From positions 1 through 50,563 of the forward strand of contig JAHHTT010000011.1 of NCBI GenBank assembly GCA_020024465.1: a DNA stretch of 50,563 bases. Direction: 5' to 3'. The notes beneath the pieces are model-generated. The model worked only from the letters and a program-made list of their open reading frames with translations, had not been told where the DNA came from and made no database searches. The stretch's first letter is position 1, and each line of letters begins with the position of its first letter. Both the position numbers and the translations under genes were made by a program. This DNA comes from Odoribacter sp. (GTDB taxonomy: Bacteria; Bacteroidota; Bacteroidia; Bacteroidales; Marinifilaceae). Shown one piece after another: positions 16,659 through 24,485 of the stretch.

Positions 16659-17699
16659 CTATTCCCAGACAAATTTCTTATTAAAATAGGATACAGCCTG
16701 TATGTTGGCATATCCGTAATTATCATTCCAGGGATCTATTCCCGGCTCATACAATAATGCAGAAAGGCGTATCATATAGCTCTCGCCAGACTTTAACGCA
16801 TCCAAACGATTCACCTCTCCGGCAGTCGTTGCTTTTATGTCAAGACGATGAGTCGCCGGCGACTGAATACGACTAACAAAATAAGGATTGACAACCTTAC
16901 CGTTGACAGGCAGAATTTCTATACGATAATAAATGTCATCACGGTCATATGCATCCCAAGTGACAGACAAAGTGCTTGACTGCATCCGAGTCATAATATT
17001 CATATTATCGTTGGTACGCATCGGCAAGTTGTCACTATAGATAGAATCACTCAGTTTCAGGTGTTTATCTTTACCTATACGGAAATAAAATCTAACCTCC
17101 TGCTTTTTAGCCTCTCCCCAATGATCATTTTCTTTTTCAGCCCAATAATATTCATAATTTTCCAAATTGCAGACATGCCCATCACTCAACAACATACGAA
17201 CTTCACGCAAATCTCTGTTACCTCGCACATCTGCTCCGATATGAGTCTTATATTGTCCATCAACAGAGTAATCGTTAACCAAGAATGCATCGGCAGTCAA
17301 ATCATCCAAATATCTCAATTCAGAAGTATATTCACGTTTACCGGTAGCGTTAACTATCGTTTCAATATAATCGCCACTGCTACGCTGAACATTCCACACT
17401 ACCGGCTCGGCATTGTTATAATTAAGTTCAATCCTATTTCCGTCACTAGTCCAAGTGCCTACTTCAAACTCACGCCGACCACCAAATTCGATATTTTTCA
17501 AGGTACCTCCTTTTTCAAATCGGATAACCTCCAACAAATCCTGCGACTTCAAGCCATCCTCATCTCCCAACCATGCATTGTAATACCAATTTTTCCCTGT
17601 CAGATAAGACATATCCAAGACTGTCTCATCCCTGTCTTCTCCATCGTTACAACTTGCCAACAAGCAAATCAAACCAATGCCAACCATCCAATTTTTCAT
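16659..17699 (-). CDS. Uncharacterised lipoprotein with lipocalin-like and Fn3-like parts
   Basis: A 346-residue lipoprotein: MKNWMVGIGLICLLASC (Cys17) followed by an acidic linker. Residues about 25-125 look like a small beta-barrel domain of the lipocalin-like kind common in Bacteroidota (LTGKNWYYNAWLGDEDG, GTWTSDGNRIEL). Residues about 235-340 have a fibronectin-III-like pattern (STLSVTWDAYDRDDIYYRIEI, then LKSGESYMIRLSALLYE). The frame reaches ATG 17705, but 17699 leaves better spacing from a purine stretch. No catalytic motif and no functional neighbour. I do not recognise the gene. Confidence 0.65.
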   Translation of the reverse strand: MKNWMVGIGLICLLASCNDGEDRDETVLDMSYLTGKNWYYNAWLGDEDGLKSQDLLEVIRFEKGGTLKNIEFGGRREFEVGTWTSDGNRIELNYNNAEPVVWNVQRSSGDYIETIVNATGKREYTSELRYLDDLTADAFLVNDYSVDGQYKTHIGADVRGNRDLREVRMLLSDGHVCNLENYEYYWAEKENDHWGEAKKQEVRFYFRIGKDKHLKLSDSIYSDNLPMRTNDNMNIMTRMQSSTLSVTWDAYDRDDIYYRIEILPVNGKVVNPYFVSRIQSPATHRLDIKATTAGEVNRLDALKSGESYMIRLSALLYEPGIDPWNDNYGYANIQAVSYFNKKFVWE

Positions 17700-17785
17700 G
17701 AGCATTACTTCTATAATTTTTATCGATTGATTATTTAATATGATTAATTCTCCGAGTTAACACACCGGCATAAGCCAATTCATTA

Positions 17786-17793
17786 TATCTTTG
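17786..17793 (+). promoter_or_regulatory. -7 box of the manA-like gene
   Basis: TATCTTTG is an exact TAnnTTTG match, 27 nt before the ATG at 17821; the -33 region is a poor match. Confidence 0.55.
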
Positions 17794-17820
17794 TATTATA
17801 CAATTTTTATACCAAAGTTT

Positions 17821-18792
17821 ATGTTATATCCTCTTAAATTCAAACCAATACTGAAAAAAATCCATTGGGGTGGCACTCGTCTTGCCTATAAAAGTAAATT
17901 GACGCAACAATCGGGACCAATCGGTGAAAGCTGGGAAATCTCTGGAATTCAGGATAATATATCTATCGTAACAGAAGGTATTCTGGCTGATAACACTCTG
18001 GAAGAGCTAACTGAAGTCTACATGGGAGATCTGGTTGGCGATAAAGTATACGAAAAATTCGGCATAGAATTCCCCCTATTAATCAAATTTATCGATGCGC
18101 ATGACTGCCTACCTTTACAAGTACATCCCGATGATACTACTGCCAAAGAACGTCATCGTGCATACGGGAAAACTAAATTATGGTACATTGCAGATGCTGA
18201 GCCACAAACAGAAATTACTGCCGGATTTAAAAAAAACTGCGAGCAAACTGAATTTTTACAACATCTCACTCATCACACGTTATCTGAAATACTGTACACC
18301 GAAACTGTCAGTAAAGGAGACTGTTTTTTCTTACCTTCCAAGACTATCCACTCTCTATCAAAAGGATGTCTTGTTGCAGAGATACAAGAAACATCAGATA
18401 TCACGTACTACCTTGACGATTATAACCGTCAAACACTTGAAGGGGAAATTCTTTATCCAGATATCGAATTGGCAAAAGATGTTATAGACTTCAGCAAAAG
18501 CGAAACATGCATCAAATATCACCGGCATGCCAACCATACGGAAGAATTAGTAAAATGCCCTTGGTTTACTGTCAATTACCTGAAATTCGACAAGGAGATA
18601 GAAAAAGATTATATAAATCTGGATTCTTTTGTTATTTACATGTGTCTTGAGGGAATTTTCAGAATTGTATACAATGTAGATCAATCTGTAACAGTAAACA
18701 AAGGCGAAACTATCCTCATTCCGGCCTGCCTGAAAGATATCTTTCTCATTCCTCAAAAAGAATCAGAAATTCTAGAAATATATATAGCATAA
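17821..18792 (+). CDS. Class I mannose-6-phosphate isomerase homologue with altered active site
   Basis: A 323-residue cupin of the ManA family (MLYPLKFKPILKKIHWGG, GESWEISG, LQVHPDD). The family converts mannose-6-phosphate and fructose-6-phosphate using a metal held by Gln, His, Glu and His. Here Gln100 and His102 (LQVHPD) and His177 (TIHSLSKG) are present. The ligand Glu of the usual GKTE(M/C)WY motif is Lys119 (GKTKLWYIAD). The catalytic Arg of the usual SDxTYR motif is Tyr197 (SDITYYLDDYNR). The fold-defining segments are otherwise well kept, so this may be a catalytically poor or repurposed member. The start at 17821 replaces an in-frame TTG at 17791. It has its own -7 box and a strong terminator. 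Confidence 0.85.
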   Translation: MLYPLKFKPILKKIHWGGTRLAYKSKLTQQSGPIGESWEISGIQDNISIVTEGILADNTLEELTEVYMGDLVGDKVYEKFGIEFPLLIKFIDAHDCLPLQVHPDDTTAKERHRAYGKTKLWYIADAEPQTEITAGFKKNCEQTEFLQHLTHHTLSEILYTETVSKGDCFFLPSKTIHSLSKGCLVAEIQETSDITYYLDDYNRQTLEGEILYPDIELAKDVIDFSKSETCIKYHRHANHTEELVKCPWFTVNYLKFDKEIEKDYINLDSFVIYMCLEGIFRIVYNVDQSVTVNKGETILIPACLKDIFLIPQKESEILEIYIA

Positions 18793-18795
18793 AAA

Positions 18796-18843
18796 AAAAC
18801 GGCAAAAGCCAAGTCATTATAAAACTATAGCTTTTGCCGTTTT
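18796..18843. terminator. Bidirectional terminator between manA-like gene and pyrI
   Basis: AAAACGGCAAAAGC (18796-18809) pairs perfectly with GCTTTTGCCGTTTT (18830-18843), with A/T tracts on both sides. Confidence 0.9.
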
Positions 18844-18865
18844 CCATATTTATTTCTTTTTTTAA

Positions 18866-19321
18866 TTAAATCATCTCCATGTGTTCCTGATCTGTAAGTT
18901 TTTCACAATAATGGCAACGCAATACAATCGGAGAGTCATTGACAACTGTGAATTTAGTCAATACTTTTTCGTGGTTAGTAATACATTTCGGATTCATACA
19001 TTTAACTATGCCTTCGACTTTTTCAGGCACACTTACCACTTTTTTCTCCACCACTTCATAATCGCGGATGATATTAATTTTAGCCATAGGAGCCACTAAG
19101 GCTAACTTATTCACTTCAGAATCCTCAAGGAATTTATCCCAAATTTTAATAATTGCTTTTTTCCCCAATTTATTACTTTTCAGATTGGTACCAAAAGTCA
19201 TTGCATTTTCCATATCAGCGATTCCCAATACATTGATAACAGAAAATAATTTATCAGCAGGAATATGATCGATTACCGTACCATTTTCAATCGCGCTTAC
19301 TTGTAATTCTTTCTTAGCCAT
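18866..19321 (-). CDS. pyrI: Aspartate carbamoyltransferase regulatory subunit
   Basis: A 151-residue PyrI. The N-terminal allosteric domain (about 1-95) contains the nucleotide-binding segment HIPADKLFSVINVLGI. The C-terminal zinc domain has Cys108, Cys113, Cys136 and Cys139 (CMNPKC and CHYC). It binds CTP/ATP and docks on PyrB to form the regulated ATCase holoenzyme of pyrimidine synthesis. It lies 30 nt after pyrB on the same strand and shares the pyr promoter and leader at 20289-20456. Confidence 0.97.
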   Translation of the reverse strand: MAKKELQVSAIENGTVIDHIPADKLFSVINVLGIADMENAMTFGTNLKSNKLGKKAIIKIWDKFLEDSEVNKLALVAPMAKINIIRDYEVVEKKVVSVPEKVEGIVKCMNPKCITNHEKVLTKFTVVNDSPIVLRCHYCEKLTDQEHMEMI

Positions 19322-19351
19322 AATAAATCTTTTAATCTTGAACCATTCAAA

Positions 19352-20260
19352 TTATTTCAATCCTAAAGCTTTGCAAATAATAGCCTGACGAGCAAATACT
19401 CCGTTACGAGCTTGCTCGAAATAGTAAGCTTTTGGGTTTTCGTCAACGTCTACATCTATTTCATTTACCCGAGGCAGCGGATGCAAAATTCTCATATTAT
19501 CTTTTGCATTTGCAAGCATTGCATTACGCAAGATATACACATTTTTCACTTTCTCATACTCCAACGGGTCAGCAAAACGCTCACGTTGTACACGTGTCAT
19601 ATAAAGAATATCAGCTTTATCTATCACTTCATCAAGCTCAGTGTGTTCATAATAAGGAATATCCAATTCCTTCAAACGTAATTTGTAGGCATCCGGCATT
19701 TTCAAAGAAGCCGGAGAAACAAAATGAAAAGTCGGATGGAAATTGCTCATCGCTTGCAAAAGTGAGTGCACTGTACGTCCGTATTTCAAGTCACCTACCA
19801 TACAAACAGTCAAATTCTCCAAAGTTCCTTGTGTCTTATAAATAGAATAAAGGTCAAGCATTGTCTGAGAAGGATGCTGATTGGCCCCATCTCCGGCATT
19901 CAGCACCGGATGTACAGCAACTTCACTCGCATAACGAGCCGCACCTTCTACGGGATGACGCATCACAATTAAATCACAATAATTATCCACCATCTTAATG
20001 GTATCTTTCAGAGTCTCGCCTTTTGTCACGCTGGATGAAGATGAATCCGAAAAACCTACAATACGACCACCCAAACGGTTAATGGCAGTTTCAAAACTCA
20101 AACGAGTACGTGTAGAAGGCTCAAAAAACAACGATGCAACTACTTTCCCCTCCAGCAAACGCTGATTTGGATTCGCTTCAAATTCAGAAGCAAGGTTTAA
20201 AACTTCCAGAATCTCTTCTTTACTGTAATCTTCGATAGATACTAAGCTGTGTGTCTTCAT
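19352..20260 (-). CDS. pyrB: Aspartate carbamoyltransferase catalytic subunit
   Basis: A 302-residue PyrB that joins carbamoyl phosphate and aspartate to form N-carbamoyl-aspartate in pyrimidine synthesis. The carbamoyl-phosphate loop FEPSTRTRLSFETA, the active-site strand IVMRHPVEGAA, the segment NAGDGANQHPSQTMLDL and the aspartate-binding region HPLPRVNEID are all intact. The frame extends upstream to a TTG at 20290, but ATG at 20260 (MKTHSLVSIED) gives the normal length. A terminator hairpin lies only 28 nt before this ATG and downstream of the gene's own promoter, so expression is probably controlled by attenuation. Confidence 0.97.
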   Translation of the reverse strand: MKTHSLVSIEDYSKEEILEVLNLASEFEANPNQRLLEGKVVASLFFEPSTRTRLSFETAINRLGGRIVGFSDSSSSSVTKGETLKDTIKMVDNYCDLIVMRHPVEGAARYASEVAVHPVLNAGDGANQHPSQTMLDLYSIYKTQGTLENLTVCMVGDLKYGRTVHSLLQAMSNFHPTFHFVSPASLKMPDAYKLRLKELDIPYYEHTELDEVIDKADILYMTRVQRERFADPLEYEKVKNVYILRNAMLANAKDNMRILHPLPRVNEIDVDVDENPKAYYFEQARNGVFARQAIICKALGLK

Positions 20261-20288
20261 ACCAATATAATTAAATTCGTTTTTAGAC

Positions 20289-20326
20289 AAAAAAAAACCA
20301 ACAGGTCTTACGACAATGTTGGTTTT
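20289..20326 (-). terminator. Attenuator-type terminator in the pyrBI leader
   Basis: On the minus strand AAAACCAACA (20326-20317) pairs with TGTTGGTTTT (20303-20294): 10 perfect bp, a 13-nt loop and nine consecutive T (20297-20289). It lies between the pyrBI promoter and pyrB, so it would stop pyrBI transcription unless its formation is blocked. It could in addition end coaBC transcripts. Confidence 0.8.
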
Positions 20327-20415
20327 AAATTTTTATAAATAAACTGGCAAATCGGTCTGCGATTATCCGCAAATACATGCTTGAACGTGCCAATATTTAA
20401 ATATTCTATATTCAT
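20308..20415 (-). CDS. Candidate pyrBI leader peptide (35 codons)
   Basis: ATG at 20415 opens a 35-codon frame beginning MNIEYLNIGT and ending KNLKPTLS, with TAA at 20310-20308. The last codons form the 5' arm of the terminator stem and the stop lies in its loop, so a ribosome translating to the end would mask the arm. The ATG lies about 10 nt after the -7 box, giving an almost leaderless message. The coding track just before the hairpin contains the U/A-rich stretch TTTATTTATAAAAATTTA, a plausible UTP-sensitive pause region. The geometry matches E. coli pyrL. Translation is inferred, not shown; chance openness of a 36-codon frame is not negligible. Confidence 0.5.
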   Translation of the reverse strand: MNIEYLNIGTFKHVFADNRRPICQFIYKNLKPTLS

Positions 20416-20424
20416 ATCAAGATG

Positions 20425-20456
20425 CAAAAATACAGAAGTTTTTTTTAACGAACAAA
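20425..20456 (-). promoter_or_regulatory. pyrBI promoter
   Basis: On the minus strand, TTTG (20456-20453), a 20-nt spacer and TATTTTTG (20432-20425) match the Bacteroidota consensus at both boxes. It lies after the coaBC stop (20481), showing that pyrBI has its own promoter upstream of the leader terminator. Confidence 0.75.
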
Positions 20457-20480
20457 TATTTCCGCATAAATATTTTCATC

Positions 20481-21677
20481 CTATAACATATCCGCTATCC
20501 TATCTACTATATCTTCAGCAACTTCCCGTTTGGTTTTCAGTTCATAATAATATCGATTTTCCTGACAGTCTATCATGGTAACCTTATTCGTATCATAGCC
20601 AAAACACGCATTATCGTCTTTCAAACTATTGAGTATAATCAAATCCAAATTCTTCTTACGCAATTTATGAATCGCATTACATTCCTCATCATTTGTTTCC
20701 AATGCAAAGCCCACTAATAACTGACCTTCTCTTTTCTGTCTTCCCAAAGCTGCTGCAATATCTATTGTCGGCTCCAATTCCAATATCATATTATCTTTTC
20801 CTCTTTTAACCTTGCTATCTGCACGATGTAACGGACGGAAGTCTGCAACGGCCGCACAAGATACAATAATATCGCTATGCTCTACTTCGTCCATTACAGC
20901 ATTGTACATCTCTTGCCCCGATTCGACATCAATCCGGCGAATGGACGAATGTATTGTCTTCAGCTGCACAGGACCTGCAACCAATACGACATCTGCACCT
21001 CTTGATGCAAAAGCTTCCGCCAAAGCAAAACCCATCTTCCCTGAGGAATAATTACCGATAAAGCGGACCGGATCAATCCGTTCATACGTAGGTCCAGCAG
21101 TCAACAAAACACGTTTTCCAACAAAATCTTCCCTTCTGCAAAAAAAATCACGCACAAAGGCTACAATTGCTTCAGGTTCGGCCATCCGGCCTTTACCAAT
21201 CAATCCACTTGCCAATTCTCCTTCTGCAGGCTCTACGATTATATTTCCATAATTCCTCAAAACATTCAAATTCTGTTGGGTAGCCGGATGTCGGTACATA
21301 TCCAAATCCATAGCCGGAGCTATAATAACAGGACATTTTGCAGAGAGATAAGTTGTAAGCAACAAATTATCTGCAATTCCATGAGCCATTTTTCCAATTG
21401 TATTTGCAGAGGCCGGGGCTATCAGGTACACATCAGCCCACATACCCATATCAACATGAGAATGCCAGTCTCCGTTTTCCGGATTATAGAATTCCACCAT
21501 CACAGGATGTTTTGACAATGTAGCCATTGTCAAAGGAGTTATAAACTGCCGGGCTAATTCTGTCATCACCACCTTTACCTCGGCTCCTTCCTTCACAAGC
21601 AGACGTACCAAAGAAGCTGCCTTATAAGCAGCAATACTACCCGTTACACCGATAATGATATGTTTCCCTTTTAACAT
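20481..21677 (-). CDS. coaBC: Bifunctional phosphopantothenoylcysteine decarboxylase/phosphopantothenate-cysteine ligase
   Basis: A 398-residue bifunctional enzyme of coenzyme A synthesis. Residues about 1-180 are the FMN-dependent CoaC domain (ITGS-like start GKHIIIGVTGSIAAYKAASLVR trimmed here to GVTGSIAAYKAA, conserved His in HVDMGMWAD, substrate clamp PAMDLDMY). Residues about 185-398 are the CoaB ligase domain (LLTAGPTYERIDPVRFI, NYSSGKMGFALAEA, AAVADFRP). CoaB adds cysteine to 4'-phosphopantothenate and CoaC decarboxylates the product. It follows bamD and rpoZ on the same strand. A 13-bp inverted repeat lies just upstream. Confidence 0.97.
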   Translation of the reverse strand: MLKGKHIIIGVTGSIAAYKAASLVRLLVKEGAEVKVVMTELARQFITPLTMATLSKHPVMVEFYNPENGDWHSHVDMGMWADVYLIAPASANTIGKMAHGIADNLLLTTYLSAKCPVIIAPAMDLDMYRHPATQQNLNVLRNYGNIIVEPAEGELASGLIGKGRMAEPEAIVAFVRDFFCRREDFVGKRVLLTAGPTYERIDPVRFIGNYSSGKMGFALAEAFASRGADVVLVAGPVQLKTIHSSIRRIDVESGQEMYNAVMDEVEHSDIIVSCAAVADFRPLHRADSKVKRGKDNMILELEPTIDIAAALGRQKREGQLLVGFALETNDEECNAIHKLRKKNLDLIILNSLKDDNACFGYDTNKVTMIDCQENRYYYELKTKREVAEDIVDRIADML

Positions 21678-21694
21678 ATGAATCTATAAATTAA

Positions 21695-21742
21695 AATGTA
21701 CCAATGCAACAATCAAATATCTACAATTGGCATTGGTACATT
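21695..21742 (-). repeat. 13-bp perfect inverted repeat between rpoZ and coaBC
   Basis: AATGTACCAATGC (21695-21707) and GCATTGGTACATT (21730-21742) are perfect inverse complements around a 22-nt loop. Read on the minus strand it is followed by TTTTAATTTAT, a weak T tract. It may act as a leaky terminator or leader element of coaBC. Confidence 0.55.
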
Positions 21743-21766
21743 AACCGTATACGTAACAACAAACGC

Positions 21767-22105
21767 TTAAACAGATTTCTTTTCAGCAGTTGTATTTCTA
21801 AAATAAACCTGACCGTCCTCAAATTCCTGTGTCGCAATTAACACAGGTTTCGGGATTCGTTCATAGAATTTAGAAATCTCAATCTGCTCGCGATTCTCAA
21901 AAATTTCCTCCAGATTGTCTGTGCACGACGCAAACTCCTGCAGTTTACGACTAAGTTCTTCTTTCATTTCAACAGCAATCTGATTTGATCTTTTTGCAAT
22001 AATGGCAACCGCCTCATAAATATTATTGTCCGCTTTAGCTGCCAACACAGCCGGATTGCGGGTAATGGTGTTATTCGGCGCTTTAACTTTTTTGAAATCT
22101 ACCAT
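21767..22105 (-). CDS. rpoZ: RNA polymerase omega subunit, Bacteroidota type
   Basis: A 112-residue small protein. The segment NIYEAVAIIAKRSNQIAVEMKEELSRKL resembles the omega core (IYE, IAxRAxQI), and TDNLEEIFENREQIEISKFYERIPKP is typical of the Bacteroidota form. Omega assists RNA polymerase assembly and stability. The frame can be extended to a TTG at 22144, overlapping bamD, but ATG at 22105 (MVDFKKVKAPNN) gives the usual N-terminus. The bamD-rpoZ-coaBC order recurs in Bacteroidota. Confidence 0.85.
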   Translation of the reverse strand: MVDFKKVKAPNNTITRNPAVLAAKADNNIYEAVAIIAKRSNQIAVEMKEELSRKLQEFASCTDNLEEIFENREQIEISKFYERIPKPVLIATQEFEDGQVYFRNTTAEKKSV

Positions 22106-22133
22106 AACTGATGTATAATTATTAACATTTTTC

Positions 22134-22934
22134 TTATTCTTCAAAATTGTAATTTTCCAGAAATTTATGAATTTCCTCGTATTTCTTCTTCAAATCATCG
22201 GCATATTTACTATTCGGATATTCTTCCACAAAATAGTAATATTCCTCTTGTGCGTTATTATACCGCTCAAGTTTTTTATCCTCAACACTATTAACTGCCA
22301 TTTCATACTTGGAAACAAACAACATGTACATAATTTCTTCCCGATATTTTGATGTCGGAAAATCTTTCAAACAATTCTGCAAACTAATAGTCGCAGCTTT
22401 ATAATATTCACGCAGATAGTAATTTCTAGCACTCAGATATGCCTTGTAGGAAAGTTTGTCACGCATCTCATCGATATAACCATTGATCCTTTCTTTACGC
22501 ATACTATTAGGATAACGACTGAGGTACAACTGGAATTCGCTCAATGCTTTGTCCGTAACGGTTTGATCAAGTCGCGGTTTAGGCGAGGCTTTATAATGAC
22601 AAAATCCAAGCATATAAAGACACTCTTCAGAAAAAGAACTTTCAGGATAAGTCTGTACAAACTGCTTAAATGAACTGGCAGCCAATTCATAATCCTTCAT
22701 ATTATAGCTACAGAAAGCGCGATAGTAGGCTATATTCTGAGCCTTGCTTGTTCCGCTAAAAACAGTCCGAATACCATCCAATAGGTTTAAAGAACGCTGA
22801 TAGTCGCCTTTATTATAGTATTCAATAGCTTTTTTATAGATTAACTGGTAGTCATTACTCTTCAGTAGCTGCTGATATTCTCCACACGAAGCCAATAATA
22901 CGGCCACCAATAAAAAAACTAATATTCTCTTCAT
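22134..22934 (-). CDS. bamD: Outer-membrane assembly lipoprotein BamD
   Basis: A 266-residue lipoprotein (MKRILVFLLVAVLLASC, Cys17) with TPR-like helices across its length: NDYQLIYKKAIEYYNKGDYQRSLNLLD, YELAASSFKQFVQTYPESSFSEECLYMLG, and a C-terminal YFVEEYPNSKYADDLKKKYEEI. BamD/YfiO is the essential partner of BamA in inserting beta-barrels. ATG at 22934 was preferred over 22970 because it begins the signal sequence. A -7-like TATCTTTG lies at 22975-22968. First gene of the bamD-rpoZ-coaBC run. Confidence 0.93.
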   Translation of the reverse strand: MKRILVFLLVAVLLASCGEYQQLLKSNDYQLIYKKAIEYYNKGDYQRSLNLLDGIRTVFSGTSKAQNIAYYRAFCSYNMKDYELAASSFKQFVQTYPESSFSEECLYMLGFCHYKASPKPRLDQTVTDKALSEFQLYLSRYPNSMRKERINGYIDEMRDKLSYKAYLSARNYYLREYYKAATISLQNCLKDFPTSKYREEIMYMLFVSKYEMAVNSVEDKKLERYNNAQEEYYYFVEEYPNSKYADDLKKKYEEIHKFLENYNFEE

Positions 22935-22967
22935 ATAATCATCAATTATCACTTCTTTTGCATCATG

Positions 22968-22975
22968 CAAAGATA
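22968..22975 (-). promoter_or_regulatory. -7 box upstream of bamD
   Basis: TATCTTTG on the minus strand, 33 nt before the bamD ATG. The nearest TTTG (23003-23000 region) is 24 nt away, longer than usual. Confidence 0.5.
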
Positions 22976-23112
22976 GAGTAAAAAGTAATAACTAAAAAGC
23001 AAAAGATAAAAACTTTTTCACCAAGCTCGTCACTTTCTTTCATCTGATGCGTACTTATACCCAATCTTCAAACTTTTCATTCTAACCTTTAGCTTTTTAC
23101 TTCTGCAATTAT

Positions 23113-23120
23113 TACTTTTG
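23113..23120 (+). promoter_or_regulatory. -7 box of the alpha-oxoamine synthase gene
   Basis: TACTTTTG is an exact TAnnTTTG match 44 nt before the GTG start at 23165. The -33 region near 23088-23092 (TTTAG) is only a partial match. Confidence 0.5.
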
Positions 23121-23164
23121 CACAACTAAAATCAGGTTACATAAATTTTCAAAATACTATAGAC

Positions 23165-24415
23165 GTGGACATTTTTGAAAGAGTAAAAAAACAAAGAGGA
23201 AATATTGGTCAGTATGCTAAAGAAGCACACGGCTATTTCGCATTTCCCAAATTGGAAGGAGAAATCGGACCCCGTATGATCTTTCGTGGGAAAGAAGTCT
23301 TAAACTGGAGTTTAAACAACTACATCGGTCTTGCCAACGACCCGGAAGTACGTAAAGCAGATGCAGAAGCAGCGGCCCAATGGGGACTTGCATATCCAAT
23401 GGGAGCCCGTATGATGAGCGGTCAAACTTCTCGTCATGAATATCTGGAATCTCAGTTAGCTGAATTTGTAGGTAAACCCGATGCGTTTCTCGTCAACTTC
23501 GGATATCAGGGAATGATCTCCATTATAGACTCATTGACCTCTCGTTTCGACTGTATCGTATATGATGCAGAATCACATGCTTGCATCATGGACGGTTTAC
23601 GTCTGTCTCCAGCCAAACGCTATGTGTATGTACACAACGACATGGCAAGCCTTCGCAAACAATTGGAACATGCCACTAAATATGTAGAAGGAACAGGAGG
23701 TGGAATCCTTGTCATCACGGAAGGTGTATTCGGAATGGCCGGAGACCTTGGCAAGTTGGATGAAATCACAGCCTTGAAGTCTGAGTTTAACTTCCGTTTA
23801 TTGGTTGACGATGCACATGGTTTCGGGACAATGGGTCCCACAGGAGCAGGTACAGGAGAACATTTTGGCGTGCAGGATAAAATAGACCTTTATTTCGGAA
23901 CATTCGCAAAAGCAATGGCAGGTTTCGGTGCTTTCGTTGCAACAGATGAAGAGGTTTGTATGTCCTTGCGTTATACCATGCGCTCACAAATGTTTGCAAA
24001 ATCACTGACCATGCCCATGGTAGAAGGTGCTATCAAACGTCTGGAAATGTTAAAGACCCAACCTGAAAGACGAGAAAAACTTTGGAAAATCGCCCATGCT
24101 CTGCAAAACGGTCTAAAAGCAGACGGCATGAATATTGGCATTACCAACTCGATGGTTACTCCTGTATATTTGTCAGGCAGTGTTGCTGAAGGTATGCAAG
24201 TAGTATTTGACCTACGCGAAAACTACAACTTATTTTGCTCAATTGTTGTGTATCCTGTCATCCCCAAAGGACAGTTGTTACTTCGCTTAATTCCTACTGC
24301 AGAACATACAATGGAAGATGTAGAATATACAATCAAAGCATTCAAGAACGTAGCTGAAAAATTAGCTAACGGAGAATATAATAAAGAATTATTGGTTGAC
24401 GCAAGCAAATTATAA
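23165..24415 (+). CDS. Alpha-oxoamine synthase family PLP enzyme (serine or cysteate acyltransferase candidate)
   Basis: A 416-residue fold-type-I PLP enzyme. It has the ring-stacking His138 (DAESHACIMDG), the cofactor site LLVDDAHGFGTMG (Asp215, His218) and the Schiff-base Lys249 in YFGTFAKAMAG. Family members condense an amino acid with an acyl thioester: serine palmitoyltransferase, KBL, BioF and the bacterial cysteate acyltransferase of sulfonolipid synthesis. The sequence differs from the Sphingobacterium-type SPT, which starts with a GLYAYFRPI-like motif; here the equivalent is GYFAFPKLEGEIGPRM. That makes cysteate acyltransferase (capnine/sulfobacin pathway) a reasonable alternative. 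GTG at 23165 gives the expected N-terminus MDIFERVKK; no in-frame ATG precedes it. It is monocistronic, so context does not choose the substrate. Confidence 0.85.
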   Translation: MDIFERVKKQRGNIGQYAKEAHGYFAFPKLEGEIGPRMIFRGKEVLNWSLNNYIGLANDPEVRKADAEAAAQWGLAYPMGARMMSGQTSRHEYLESQLAEFVGKPDAFLVNFGYQGMISIIDSLTSRFDCIVYDAESHACIMDGLRLSPAKRYVYVHNDMASLRKQLEHATKYVEGTGGGILVITEGVFGMAGDLGKLDEITALKSEFNFRLLVDDAHGFGTMGPTGAGTGEHFGVQDKIDLYFGTFAKAMAGFGAFVATDEEVCMSLRYTMRSQMFAKSLTMPMVEGAIKRLEMLKTQPERREKLWKIAHALQNGLKADGMNIGITNSMVTPVYLSGSVAEGMQVVFDLRENYNLFCSIVVYPVIPKGQLLLRLIPTAEHTMEDVEYTIKAFKNVAEKLANGEYNKELLVDASKL

Positions 24416-24485
24416 AATAATATTCGGCTATAAAACAGTCTTTTAGACGAAGGCATTGTAAAAGTGCTTTCAATAATCTGAAATA

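Noticed and set aside
17061..17738. 225-codon plus-strand frame opposite the lipoprotein gene at 16659-17699
   Set aside because: The minus-strand gene has a lipoprotein signal and domain structure; this frame is a low-complexity Ile/Phe-rich mirror.
20261..20290. N-terminal extension of pyrB from TTG 20290
   Set aside because: Extra residues are not part of the PyrB family start, and the segment lies directly after the leader terminator's T run.
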